From assembly GCF_038433205.1 (NCBI RefSeq), contig NZ_JBCDNA010000003.1, positions 496,001-560,000 on the forward strand: a DNA stretch of 64,000 bases. The letters are read 5' to 3'. This DNA comes from Lutimonas vermicola. GTDB taxonomy: Bacteria > Bacteroidota > Bacteroidia > Flavobacteriales > Flavobacteriaceae. The notes beneath the pieces are model-generated. The model was given only the letters and a program-made list of their open reading frames with translations, made no database searches and had not been told where the DNA came from. The position numbers were made by a program, and so were the translations under genes. Of the stretch, positions 7,089-15,747 are shown one piece after another; positions within the stretch are counted from its first letter, which is position 1, and each line of letters opens with the position of its first letter.

Positions 7089-8660
7089 CTATTTCTTTCT
7101 GGGTAATTTTTCAGGGCGTTGTGCAATCTGATATACCAATCCCGCCAAAACTGTTGCATTGACCATAAGGTCTTTCTCAGGCACATATTCCAAAACATCC
7201 ATATTCGTATGATGTGTCACCGATTGATAATTCAAAGGATCCTGTATGATTTGAAAGGCCGGAATATTGTAATGATTAAAGACATCATGATCGGTAAAGT
7301 TGGTATTTTGAATGGTTAAATGATCAACACCCAATCTGGCATAAGGCCTAAGAAGATCTTCAAAAACAGGTCTTGCGGCTTCATTTCCCTGAAGATAAAT
7401 ACCCTTCATCATTCCGGCTCCGTTATCCATATTGAGATATACCGAAACCTGCTCCGATTCTTTTTTAAATTTTTCATCCATCAATTTGCCAAAATGTTTT
7501 TCGGCATAGGCCAAAGAACCGATATAGCCTTGTTCTTCCCCTCCCCACAAGCCAATTCTGATCGTTCTTTTTGGTTTTACTCCGGAGGCTTTTAATATTC
7601 TCATTACTTCCATCATCACTGCGCTTCCGGCGCCATTGTCAGTAGCTCCTGAAGATGCATGCCATGAATCGAAATGTGCGCCAATCATGACAATTTCATT
7701 TTTCAATTTGGGATCTGAGCCGGTAATTTCGGCAATAATATTTACATTGTTTTCAGGCTCAAGGTATATTTCAGAATCCAAATGAAACCTTACTTTTGGA
7801 TTGACACCTTTTTTGATTAACCTTTTTATCCTTCCAAAATCGTCTGCAGAAATGGCAAAGTAGGGGATACCTTGTTTTTGGCCATCTCTATTGTTGTATG
7901 TTCCACTGGGATGAAGGATACCCGGATGAAGGTTAGTTGTTCCTAAGGCAGCAAGTGCGCCTTCTTTCTCAATAAATTCAAACAAGGGTCTCTCAGCTGC
8001 CAAATATTTATCAAAAAAACTAAGCATCTGGGGCAATGACGCGTTGCCCATCGAGGGGCCTAATGGATTATCAGGGTTCGATACTAAGCTACTTTCAGCT
8101 TCCATCAGTTTCGCTTCTGTATGCCTTGTACTAAGCGGATCCAGCAATATATCATTACCAGATTTTGCACCTTTGAGTTTTGGAATATTTGTTCCCAAAA
8201 TCACCGTTTTTCCCTTTAGTTTTCCTCCCCAGTCATTTTTGATCTGTTCAAGGTCATTCACATTCTCTATAAATACGATCTCAGTCTCCTGAACGCCTTG
8301 TGAACCTTTAGTCCAGGCATAAGGATATGCCTCTATTTTGATATATTTAGGACTGATCACTTCAACATTGAAGCTTTTAAGGTCCCATCCAAGGCAATCT
8401 TCGCAATAGGGCTCGAGGATGACTTTGTCTAACCCCCAGCCTGTTAATTTTTTTTGAGCCCACTGCGCAGCGCTGTAATACTGACGAGAACCCGTAAGCC
8501 TGGGCCCGTATTGGTCAGACAAGTCTTCAACAAGATCAAATACCTGAGAATTTTGAAAGCCTTCGGTATCGATTTTAGCGAGATCATTTTGTTGAGCAAT
8601 AAGGATGGAGCTAAAAAATATATTTACAAAAATGAAAAATGTGAACTTTAATCGCATCAT
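7089..8660 (-). CDS. secreted M28-family metallopeptidase
   Basis: A zinc aminopeptidase/carboxypeptidase-type exopeptidase of about 523 residues. The chosen start at 8660 gives a clear signal peptide (hydrophobic core FTFFIFVNIFFSSILIAQ); the longer reading frame to 8777 would overlap the upstream gene. Two-zinc ligands are visible: GAHFDSWH, the bridging Asp in SGATDNGAGSA, GGEEQGYIGS (catalytic Glu pair), an Asp in YLNMDNGAG, and a His in VTHHTNMD. A protease-associated-like region precedes the catalytic domain. The product is expected in the periplasm or outside the cell, freeing amino acids from peptides. The substrate is not predictable. Confidence 0.93.
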   Translation of the reverse strand: MMRLKFTFFIFVNIFFSSILIAQQNDLAKIDTEGFQNSQVFDLVEDLSDQYGPRLTGSRQYYSAAQWAQKKLTGWGLDKVILEPYCEDCLGWDLKSFNVEVISPKYIKIEAYPYAWTKGSQGVQETEIVFIENVNDLEQIKNDWGGKLKGKTVILGTNIPKLKGAKSGNDILLDPLSTRHTEAKLMEAESSLVSNPDNPLGPSMGNASLPQMLSFFDKYLAAERPLFEFIEKEGALAALGTTNLHPGILHPSGTYNNRDGQKQGIPYFAISADDFGRIKRLIKKGVNPKVRFHLDSEIYLEPENNVNIIAEITGSDPKLKNEIVMIGAHFDSWHASSGATDNGAGSAVMMEVMRILKASGVKPKRTIRIGLWGGEEQGYIGSLAYAEKHFGKLMDEKFKKESEQVSVYLNMDNGAGMMKGIYLQGNEAARPVFEDLLRPYARLGVDHLTIQNTNFTDHDVFNHYNIPAFQIIQDPLNYQSVTHHTNMDVLEYVPEKDLMVNATVLAGLVYQIAQRPEKLPRKK

Positions 8661-8709
8661 ATGGGTTTTAGAAGGTTCCAAGTTACTAAAAAAAGTCACA
8701 ATTACTCTT

Positions 8710-9930
8710 CTAACTTTCAGCGATAGCTTTTGCCGCAATAAAACCTCCGGTCCAGGCATTCTGAAAATTAAATCCACCGGTCAAACCGTCAATATTGAGA
8801 ACTTCTCCTGCAAAAAACAAGTTTGGGTGCAGTTTGCTCTCAAACTTTTTAAAATTAATTTCTTTGAGGTCGACCCCGCCGGCGGTTACAAATTCTTCCT
8901 TAAAAGTAGTTTTCCCATGTGAGGATAGCTTCGTATTAGTTATTTTTTCACTTAGCCGTTCAAGCTGCTCATGGGACACATCTGACCAGTTTTGATTTGG
9001 ATTGATTTTGGCAGCTGCTACAATTTTCGCCCATAACCTTTTAGGTATGTCTTCAAAAGGAGATCTAAGGAGTATATTCTTTTTTGGGGCACTTTTTTTT
9101 AGTTGTTTAAGAAGTTCCAAAATTTCTGGAAAGGAAGCGCTCAGCCAATTAATGTTTACCGAAAAATTATAATTCAGATCAGCGAGTTGGATTGCTGCAA
9201 GTGAAGATAATTTTAACACGGCCGGACCACTTATTCCCCAATGGGTTATGAGCAAAGGCCCTGAACTTTCAAAACTTCTGTCTTGAATGCTGACTAAGGC
9301 ATTTGGTACTGAGATCCCTGGAATATCTTTGAGTATTTCATCATCAATGTTAAAAGTAAAAAGTGAAGGTACAGGTGCAATGATTCGATGGCCCAAAGAT
9401 TCTATTAGCTCCCAAATTTTTGAGTTTCCTCCTGCTGCAATTAATAATTTATCGGCTCGAAATTGACCATTTTTAGTTTCAACATAATACTGTTCATTTG
9501 TTTTTTCAATCTTTTTCACATTTTGGTTGAGTAAAACATGTACCCCGGCTTTCTCGGCACTTGAAAGAAAACAATCGATAATGGTCTGAGAGCTGTTTGT
9601 TTCGGGGAACATTCTCAGATCATCTTCTATTTTAAGCGGGATGCCTCTCTGCTCAAACCATTCTATCGTATCTCCTGTCATAAATCTGTGAAACGGCCCC
9701 AAAAGCTCTTTGTGGCCCCTTGGATAGAATCCGACAAGTTCTTTAGGATCAAAACAGGCATGTGTAACATTGCACCTGCCTCCTCCCGACACCTTTACTT
9801 TTTGAAGAACCTTACTGCTTTTTTCAAGTATCGTTACGTTCAACTCAGGATTTGATTCGGCAATATTAATTGCCGCAAAGTATCCGGCTGCACCGCCTCC
9901 AATGATAATCACTTCGGTTTTTTTACTCAT
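8710..9930 (-). CDS. NAD(P)/FAD-dependent oxidoreductase, BaiN/HI0933 (YhiN) family
   Basis: A 406-residue flavoprotein. The N-terminus has the dinucleotide-binding fingerprint IIIGGGAAGYFAA, and the family block VSGGGRCNVTH (about residues 48-58) identifies the HI0933/YhiN group. The C-terminal FFAGEVLNIDGLTGGFNFQ is the second FAD-contact motif. The physiological substrate of most members is unknown; BaiN from gut clostridia acts on bile-acid intermediates, but that role should not be transferred here. It overlaps the start-side neighbour (GHMP kinase) by 8 bases, suggesting translational coupling. Confidence 0.9.
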   Translation of the reverse strand: MSKKTEVIIIGGGAAGYFAAINIAESNPELNVTILEKSSKVLQKVKVSGGGRCNVTHACFDPKELVGFYPRGHKELLGPFHRFMTGDTIEWFEQRGIPLKIEDDLRMFPETNSSQTIIDCFLSSAEKAGVHVLLNQNVKKIEKTNEQYYVETKNGQFRADKLLIAAGGNSKIWELIESLGHRIIAPVPSLFTFNIDDEILKDIPGISVPNALVSIQDRSFESSGPLLITHWGISGPAVLKLSSLAAIQLADLNYNFSVNINWLSASFPEILELLKQLKKSAPKKNILLRSPFEDIPKRLWAKIVAAAKINPNQNWSDVSHEQLERLSEKITNTKLSSHGKTTFKEEFVTAGGVDLKEINFKKFESKLHPNLFFAGEVLNIDGLTGGFNFQNAWTGGFIAAKAIAES

Positions 9931-10840
9931 GGCTTTTGATCATTGATGTATAGGGAATAACTGTTTCAAAGCCTTTTCGTTTGAAGTATGCTTTTACAGA
10001 TTCATCTCCGGTGGCGAGAATAAAGTCACCCCCCCAGGCCCCCAGGCTTTTGATTTGCCCGATAAAATCTGAGAAAAGTGTTTTTTGCACGGGTTCAATG
10101 CCGAGTATTCCTGAAATGATGGCTTCGTGTTCTTTTAGTAACTCGTTGAAATCATCAAGGTTGGTTGATGTAAGGAGTTTTTTTGATATGCCCGAAATAG
10201 CCTGTAGCATTTTAGGTTCCACTTTCTTTTTTCTGTACTTCGCAATACTTTTGCTGCTTATTTGTTTTTTGTTAAGATGCACAAAATAAAGCTGCTCCTT
10301 AAACAAAGGATCAAAATCAACCATTTCTATATGAGGCACCTTGTTGTCGAGTTTATACAATATGGCCCCGTTGTGTTGTGCACAGGCAATGTCATAGCCA
10401 CTGCCTCCAAAACCCTTAAATAACAAATCATAGGCGTTGGTATTGGCCCATTGAGCAATATTGTTGATCATGGTGGAAGAGCTGCCCAGGCCCCAATCTC
10501 TGGGAAATTCTAGCTTGGTGGAAACACGGATTCCCTGATCAGATGGTAAGAACCCGGGATTTTTCATTTTGGCCTCAATGAGGATGCGCTGTAGCGTTTT
10601 GGCCACCTGCCTGTCTCCTTTACAGGCGATCAGTTTGAATTCAGGCAGCTTAAAGCTGCCCTCAAACCAGATATGATCCAAATGATCGCGACTTTCCCAA
10701 AACAGAATTCCTGCTGATTTGTGGGTATTGACCAACATTTCCTGTCCTTGCTTTGTAGGCAGGGCCAATCCGGTTGCTCCGTCAAGGATGAGGTATTCAC
10801 CGCTCAACAATAATTTTCCGTTGCTATAGAATCTTTGCAT
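9923..10840 (-). CDS. GYDIA-type GHMP kinase, possible phosphomevalonate kinase
   Basis: A 305-residue GHMP-fold small-molecule kinase. GKLLLSGEYLILDGATGLA (about residues 8-26) is the family N-terminal strand, LGSSSTMINNIA (about 117-128) the ATP phosphate loop, and GSGYDIACAQ (about 146-155) the block that names the Bacteroidota subgroup. The C-terminal GAWGGDFILATG replaces the usual third GHMP motif. Mevalonate kinase and mvaD are encoded within 10 kb, and no other phosphomevalonate kinase is seen, so that activity is a plausible inference. The gene runs into the BaiN-like gene by an 8-base overlap. Confidence 0.82.
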   Translation of the reverse strand: MQRFYSNGKLLLSGEYLILDGATGLALPTKQGQEMLVNTHKSAGILFWESRDHLDHIWFEGSFKLPEFKLIACKGDRQVAKTLQRILIEAKMKNPGFLPSDQGIRVSTKLEFPRDWGLGSSSTMINNIAQWANTNAYDLLFKGFGGSGYDIACAQHNGAILYKLDNKVPHIEMVDFDPLFKEQLYFVHLNKKQISSKSIAKYRKKKVEPKMLQAISGISKKLLTSTNLDDFNELLKEHEAIISGILGIEPVQKTLFSDFIGQIKSLGAWGGDFILATGDESVKAYFKRKGFETVIPYTSMIKSHE

Positions 10841-10876
10841 GTTATAAGCTCAGCTTATTGAAGTGTTCAATAAGTA

Positions 10877-11848
10877 TTATTCTTCATCTTTATTGTAAAT
10901 CGGCAAGATTACGAACGAAAGCCCGCCAAAAACAAGTACCATTGCAGTTTGGGCAGTCCACATGATCCATCCGAAAGCAAGTGCCGGATTCTCATCAATA
11001 CCATAAAGCGTAAGTGCGCTGGCTACAAAAACAGGATAGGTACCCAAACCTCCATTTGTTACAGCCATACTCAATCCCCCCACGACAAATCCAACGATGA
11101 TCGCTCCAAATGCCAAATGAGTTGTTTCAGGCAAGGCAAAAGTGACCACATAAAACATCAGCACATACATTGTCCAGATAAAAACCGTATGAAAGATAAA
11201 TGCCCATTTCTTTTTCATCCTAAAAATACTGACCACTCCTTGAATAAGGCCCTGAATAAATGCTTGAATTTTTATAACCAAAGGATTCTCTGATTTTCTG
11301 ATAAGCCATATGAATAAAATTCCCAGAATTGCCAAAGCACCGAGGATATAAGAGGTATATCCCGAACCAGAATCTTCTTCTTTAAAGAGATAAGATGATA
11401 AAAGTTCAGTTTGATAAATAAAGGCCAAAGCCATAATACCCAGAAGCATAATCACATCCGCTACTCTTTCAGAAACTATGGTACCAAAAGCTTTTTCAAA
11501 AGGGATGTGCTCATATTTTGTAATGGTCGTTGCCCTGGCTATCTCACCTGCCCTTGGCACAATCAAATTCACAAGGTATGCCACTAAGACAGCCATTACA
11601 TTATTGGCAAATTTAGGCCGGTAGCCCAGTGGTTCCAACATGAATTGCCATCTGTAAGCACGTGATAAGTGACTCAGAATACCCAGCAAGAGTGAACAGG
11701 CCACCCACCAGTAATTAGCAGTCTTAAAAGAGTTTTTGATGGATTCAATATCATTTGGTTTCAACTTTGACAGCGAATACCAAATCAATAACACCCCTAA
11801 GGCGATAGGAAGAATGGTAAAAATGATCTTTTTAAGATTGATTTTCAA
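10877..11848 (-). CDS. lysylphosphatidylglycerol synthase/flippase-like membrane protein (UPF0104)
   Basis: A 323-residue integral membrane protein with about eight hydrophobic helices. It resembles the transmembrane flippase part of MprF/AglD (UPF0104): YRWQFMLEPLG, VNLIVPRAGEIARA (about residues 93-106) and the GGLGTYPVF block near residue 266. No cytoplasmic aminoacyl-transfer domain is present, so it is more likely a lipid translocase or regulator than a lysyl-PG synthase. It follows panD by 3 bases; this panC-panD-flippase order is common in Bacteroidota. Substrate unknown. Confidence 0.85.
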   Translation of the reverse strand: MKINLKKIIFTILPIALGVLLIWYSLSKLKPNDIESIKNSFKTANYWWVACSLLLGILSHLSRAYRWQFMLEPLGYRPKFANNVMAVLVAYLVNLIVPRAGEIARATTITKYEHIPFEKAFGTIVSERVADVIMLLGIMALAFIYQTELLSSYLFKEEDSGSGYTSYILGALAILGILFIWLIRKSENPLVIKIQAFIQGLIQGVVSIFRMKKKWAFIFHTVFIWTMYVLMFYVVTFALPETTHLAFGAIIVGFVVGGLSMAVTNGGLGTYPVFVASALTLYGIDENPALAFGWIMWTAQTAMVLVFGGLSFVILPIYNKDEE

Positions 11849-11851
11849 AAA

Positions 11852-12202
11852 CTATGTCAATGAATTATCTTTTTCATTTGGGAAAACAATAGCCGGTTTG
11901 AACAATTTAGCCTCTTCAAATTCCAGCGTGGCATAAGCTATTATAATGATGATATCATCTTTTGCCACTTTTCTGGCAGCAGGTCCGTTCAGCACTATAT
12001 CGCCACTTTTTCTTTCCCCTCGAATGGCATACGTTATAAATCTTTCTCCATTGTTAATATTAACAATATGAACTTTCTCTCCTTCAATAATATTAGCAGC
12101 ATCCATAAGATCTTCATCGATTGTAATGCTTCCAATATAGTTCAAATCAGACCCCGTAATCCTTACGCGATGTATTTTTGATTTTACTACTTCAATATTC
12201 AT
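11852..12202 (-). CDS. panD: aspartate 1-decarboxylase proenzyme
   Basis: A 116-residue pyruvoyl enzyme making beta-alanine from L-aspartate for pantothenate synthesis. Self-cleavage is expected at Gly24-Ser25 in NYIGSITID, producing the pyruvoyl group on the new alpha-chain. The catalytic-site blocks ITYAIRGERKSG (around the proton-donor Tyr) and LNGPAARK are present. Length is normal (about 115-140). It lies 33 bases after panC and 3 bases before the flippase-like gene, so beta-alanine synthesis and ligation are encoded together. Confidence 0.97.
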   Translation of the reverse strand: MNIEVVKSKIHRVRITGSDLNYIGSITIDEDLMDAANIIEGEKVHIVNINNGERFITYAIRGERKSGDIVLNGPAARKVAKDDIIIIIAYATLEFEEAKLFKPAIVFPNEKDNSLT

Positions 12203-12235
12203 TAGTTGCTTTAAATTTTAACGGTGCAAAGTTAA

Positions 12236-13078
12236 TTAATTTAGAGCTATGTTGTCTATTAATCTAATCTGGCCGGCAAAAACGGCGATAAAGGCCCTGT
12301 ATTTAGATTCGGGTAATATTTCTGAAGCAGGATTAAGCGTCTCACTATCAGCAATTTCAAAATACTCCAATGCTAATTCTTTGTTTTGAACAAACTCATT
12401 TTTAACAAAATTTTTAACTTTTTTCAAGTCATTGTTTTCAAAAAGCATTTTGCTTTTTAGCAAAGTTTGGTAAATTTCAGGAGCTGCAAGACGCTGTTCT
12501 GCAGTAAGTCTGATGTTTCTGGAACTCATCGCTAAACCATCTTTTTCCCTAAAGATGCCAACGGGAACTATTTCAACAGGAATAGATTCCATTTCGACCA
12601 TTTTTTTGATGATCATAAGTTGCTGGTAATCTTTTTCACCGAAATAGGCTTTATTTGGCCTGGTGATTAAAAACAGCTTTTTTACGATCGTAGCGACGCC
12701 GTCAAAATGGTCGAGTCTGAACTTGCCTTCCATAACCTTATCCAATCCACCAAAATCAAATGAATCTGCGCTTAGATTACCTTGATAAACTTCTTCTGCG
12801 CTGGGAACGAAAACAAAATCACAGCCTGTTGCTTCAAGAGCTTCAAGGTCGGCTTGCATCGTACTGGGATAATTGACAAAGTCTTCCTTTTTATCAAATT
12901 GGGTAGGATTTACAAATATACTTACGATCACAAGATCGTTTTCTTCTTTTGCTCTTTTGACGATCGAAAGATGACCTTCATGAAGTGCCCCCATCGTGGG
13001 TACAAGACCCAGGGTGGATTTTCCAACTTTATGAGATAAAGTTTGCTGAAGAGATTTTATGGTTTTAAAAACCTCCAT
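12236..13078 (-). CDS. panC: pantoate--beta-alanine ligase
   Basis: A 280-residue cytosolic ligase joining pantoate and beta-alanine with ATP, the last step of pantothenate synthesis. PTMGALHEGHLSIV carries the HIGH-like nucleotide motif, FVNPTQF and YFGEKDYQQL the pantoate site, and MSSRNIRL the KMSKS-like loop. The start at 13078 (MEVFKTI) is preferred over an in-frame ATG at 13162, because the longer form adds 28 atypical residues and runs into the divergent promoter. A reverse TAAGTTTG box (13109-13116) lies upstream. It is divergent from the GT5-like gene. Confidence 0.96.
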   Translation of the reverse strand: MEVFKTIKSLQQTLSHKVGKSTLGLVPTMGALHEGHLSIVKRAKEENDLVIVSIFVNPTQFDKKEDFVNYPSTMQADLEALEATGCDFVFVPSAEEVYQGNLSADSFDFGGLDKVMEGKFRLDHFDGVATIVKKLFLITRPNKAYFGEKDYQQLMIIKKMVEMESIPVEIVPVGIFREKDGLAMSSRNIRLTAEQRLAAPEIYQTLLKSKMLFENNDLKKVKNFVKNEFVQNKELALEYFEIADSETLNPASEILPESKYRAFIAVFAGQIRLIDNIALN

Positions 13079-13126
13079 TTTGCTGTTAAATAATGTTAAT
13101 TGAACCGTCAAACTTAAGATTTTAAA

Positions 13127-13156
13127 TTGAATTTCATATATATTTTTGTAATTTTG
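13127..13156 (+). promoter_or_regulatory. Bacteroidota-type promoter of the GT5-like gene
   Basis: TTG at 13127-13129, a 19-base spacer and TAATTTTG at 13149-13156 fit the consensus TTG-N17-23-TAnnTTTG. A second overlapping box, TATTTTTG, is at 13141-13148. The expected start site is about 20 bases ahead of the ATG at 13181. The panC promoter region faces the other way a few bases to the left. Confidence 0.7.
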
Positions 13157-13180
13157 CAGCAATCCAAAAATGAATGATAA

Positions 13181-13990
13181 ATGAAAGATAAGAGAATCCT
13201 GTATATTTCGTCTGAATTAACCCCCTATTTACCTGAAACTGAAGTGTCAAAAATGGCGTTCGAAGTCCCGAAGGAAATGCATCACCAAGGTGCTCAAATA
13301 AGGATGTTCATGCCGAGATTTGGAGTGATCAATGAAAGAAGGCATCAGTTGCATGAAGTAATCAGGTTGTCGGGGATGAATTTAATTATTAACGATATGG
13401 ACATGCCTTTGATCATCAAGGTAGCTTCTCTTCCCAAAGAGCGAATGCAGGTTTATTTTATCGATAACGATGAATATTTCAGAAGGAAATCCGTTTTTAC
13501 TGATGAAGAAGGAAATCTGTTTGCAGACAATGATGAAAGAGCCATATTTTTTGCTAAAGGAGTGGTGGAAACAGTCAAGAAATTGAACTGGGCACCAGAC
13601 ATCATTCATATCCATGGATGGATGGCTTCCCTGCTGCCTCTTTACCTAAAGGAATATTATAAAAATGATCCCTTATTTGCTGAAAGTAAGATTGTAACTT
13701 CTGCTTTTGATTATAAAACATTGGGTGTGCTTTGCGGCCAGGAAATGATCAATAAGATTAAATTCGATCAAATTGCTGAAGAGAAGTTGGAATCTTTCGT
13801 CAACGGAAATGTAGACAGTTTTGTTAAAATTGCAATGGAAAATTCAGATGCAGTTATCAGGGGGAGTGAAGACTTAAGCGAGGAAATCTCAAAATTTATC
13901 GATAAACTTGATGTTCCTGTACTCGACTACCAACCGATAGAAGGCTTTACCGAAGCGTATGCCGACTTTTATCTCAATAAAGTTTTATAA
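13181..13990 (+). CDS. GT5 glycogen/starch-synthase-like protein, N-terminal domain only
   Basis: A 269-residue protein matching only the first Rossmann domain of GT5 glycogen synthases. MKDKRILYISSELTPYL corresponds to the N-terminal strand, and IIHIHGWMASLLPLYL (about residues 140-155) to the DWH/HGW region. The C-terminal GT-B domain (nucleotide-sugar binding) is absent; the family norm is about 480 residues. The ligand loop KTGGL near residue 15 is replaced by ETEVS. It is therefore probably not an active glucosyltransferase; a binding or regulatory role in envelope or sugar metabolism is a guess. It starts a plus-strand run with the DUF4270 lipoprotein (30 bases later) and glmS. Confidence 0.8.
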   Translation: MKDKRILYISSELTPYLPETEVSKMAFEVPKEMHHQGAQIRMFMPRFGVINERRHQLHEVIRLSGMNLIINDMDMPLIIKVASLPKERMQVYFIDNDEYFRRKSVFTDEEGNLFADNDERAIFFAKGVVETVKKLNWAPDIIHIHGWMASLLPLYLKEYYKNDPLFAESKIVTSAFDYKTLGVLCGQEMINKIKFDQIAEEKLESFVNGNVDSFVKIAMENSDAVIRGSEDLSEEISKFIDKLDVPVLDYQPIEGFTEAYADFYLNKVL

Positions 13991-14020
13991 AAAAATTGCC
14001 GTAACATTCAAGAACAATTT

Positions 14021-15637
14021 ATGTCGTCTAAATTATTAGCCATTTTTAGAAATTTTGGTATAGGATTCATATTTTTATTTGGAATCGCTTCGTGTGAAAA
14101 GGATTTGGAGGATATTGGGGTTGATCTTACCGGTCAACGGCCCTTTGACGTTGGAGACACTATCTTTGAAGTGGTAGCCTACAATCGAAATATTGATTCT
14201 TCAAGAGTTGATAATAACAATGCGGCCAAAGTGCCGCTTTACCTTTTAGGAGTTAATTATAACAGTAACTTCGGTAGTTTAAAAAGTGATCTGATATCGC
14301 AATTAGCCTTGCCTGCTTCAGGTGCTGACTTTGGGGATAATGCTATTATTGACAGGGTGGTTCTCGATATTCCGTATTATTCTACAAGAGATGGTGATCA
14401 GGATGCAATAGACCCGATTACAGGTCTTCCTATAGAAGGCGAGGCAGGTGATACCATTCAAGTACCTAATTTTAAATTGGATTCTATTTATGGTAATTCA
14501 GATCTTGCTTATAAAATATCGGTTTTTGAACTGGGTACCTTTCTAAATTCTCTCGATCCGGATGACCCGACCAAATCCAATTCTTATTATTCAGACAAAG
14601 AGTATGTGTTGAACGACAAATTGTATGAAGGGGACTTTATGCCTGACAGAAATGACACTGTGTTATATGTGGAAAGAAGGTTTCTTGATGATGATCCCAA
14701 TACGGTAGATGATATTGACACCATCGTTGGTGAGAATTCTGCTCCCTCGATGAAATTTGATCTGGACCAGCAATTCTTTAAAGAGCGTTTTGTAGACCAT
14801 AACAATCCATTTGATTTTGAGAACAATGGAAATTTTACCCGTTACTTCAGAGGCTTGTATATTGATGCAGAGGGTTTTGAGGGCTCACTGGCAAATCTTC
14901 GGGCTGCCAATGCAGGAATGACTATTTATTACACCAATGAAGAAATAGGCGATGAGCCTGAAGGGGAAGACCTCAATTATAACGGTGTAACCGGTGAATC
15001 TGATGTGTTAATTAAAACAAAACAATCCCAAAGGTACGGATTTGCCGGAGTGGCAACCGGACGCTATGAAAGGTCTTATGCCGGATCAAAATCGGAAGAA
15101 GCTTTAATGAACCCTGACAAGGTAAATGGGGAATCCAAACTATATGTACAGGGAGCCGCAGGTTCAGAAGTCATTATTGACGTTTTTGATCAGGAGACCG
15201 TAGATTTTTTAAGGCAACAAAATTTACTGATCAATGAGGCAAATCTAATCGTTTATGTTGATGGTGAACAGGATGAGGTTCCCAATCAGCTCTTTCTTTA
15301 TAAATCAGATTTTAACTCTTTGATAAGTGATTATTATAACATAAGGTTTGGCCCGGGAATTTTTGGTGGGCTTCTTGAATATGATGATGAGGGGAAACCT
15401 GAATTGTATAAGTTCAGAATCACCAACTATATTACAGATTTGGTCAGATCGAACGAATTGGAGTCAATTTCAAAGTTTGCCATTAAGAATTTTGTAAGCA
15501 CTGACCAGTACGAAGCTACTTCTGTTGATACCATTGTGCAAGATTGGAACTGGATTCCAAAAGGCGTTGTGTTATACGGAAACAAACCACTGGATAATGA
15601 TAAAAGGATAAAATTGCAACTGTTTTATTCAAAATAA
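14021..15637 (+). CDS. DUF4270 lipoprotein
   Basis: A 538-residue exported protein. The N-terminal hydrophobic stretch ends in GIASCEK, a lipobox, so Cys26 should be lipidated and the protein held in the inner or outer membrane. The body is rich in Asp, Asn and beta-prone segments. I recognise it as the DUF4270 family, found widely in Bacteroidota between a GT5-like gene and glmS. Biochemical function is unknown; the gene order suggests envelope polysaccharide or amino-sugar metabolism, by inference only. It is probably co-transcribed with the GT5-like gene. Confidence 0.83.
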   Translation: MSSKLLAIFRNFGIGFIFLFGIASCEKDLEDIGVDLTGQRPFDVGDTIFEVVAYNRNIDSSRVDNNNAAKVPLYLLGVNYNSNFGSLKSDLISQLALPASGADFGDNAIIDRVVLDIPYYSTRDGDQDAIDPITGLPIEGEAGDTIQVPNFKLDSIYGNSDLAYKISVFELGTFLNSLDPDDPTKSNSYYSDKEYVLNDKLYEGDFMPDRNDTVLYVERRFLDDDPNTVDDIDTIVGENSAPSMKFDLDQQFFKERFVDHNNPFDFENNGNFTRYFRGLYIDAEGFEGSLANLRAANAGMTIYYTNEEIGDEPEGEDLNYNGVTGESDVLIKTKQSQRYGFAGVATGRYERSYAGSKSEEALMNPDKVNGESKLYVQGAAGSEVIIDVFDQETVDFLRQQNLLINEANLIVYVDGEQDEVPNQLFLYKSDFNSLISDYYNIRFGPGIFGGLLEYDDEGKPELYKFRITNYITDLVRSNELESISKFAIKNFVSTDQYEATSVDTIVQDWNWIPKGVVLYGNKPLDNDKRIKLQLFYSK

Positions 15638-15747
15638 TTACCTATTTTCGTTAAAATTAATATCCTGACAATTGAAAGGAATTCTCAACCTTTGCAATAC
15701 ATTGTCGGGTTTTTCGTTTTTTAGTTAAAATTTAATACTCAAATAAA

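Noticed and set aside
15638..15747. possible glmS ribozyme upstream of glmS
   Set aside because: Only about 110 bases are available, with no recognisable ribozyme core, and the ribozyme is known mainly from Firmicutes.
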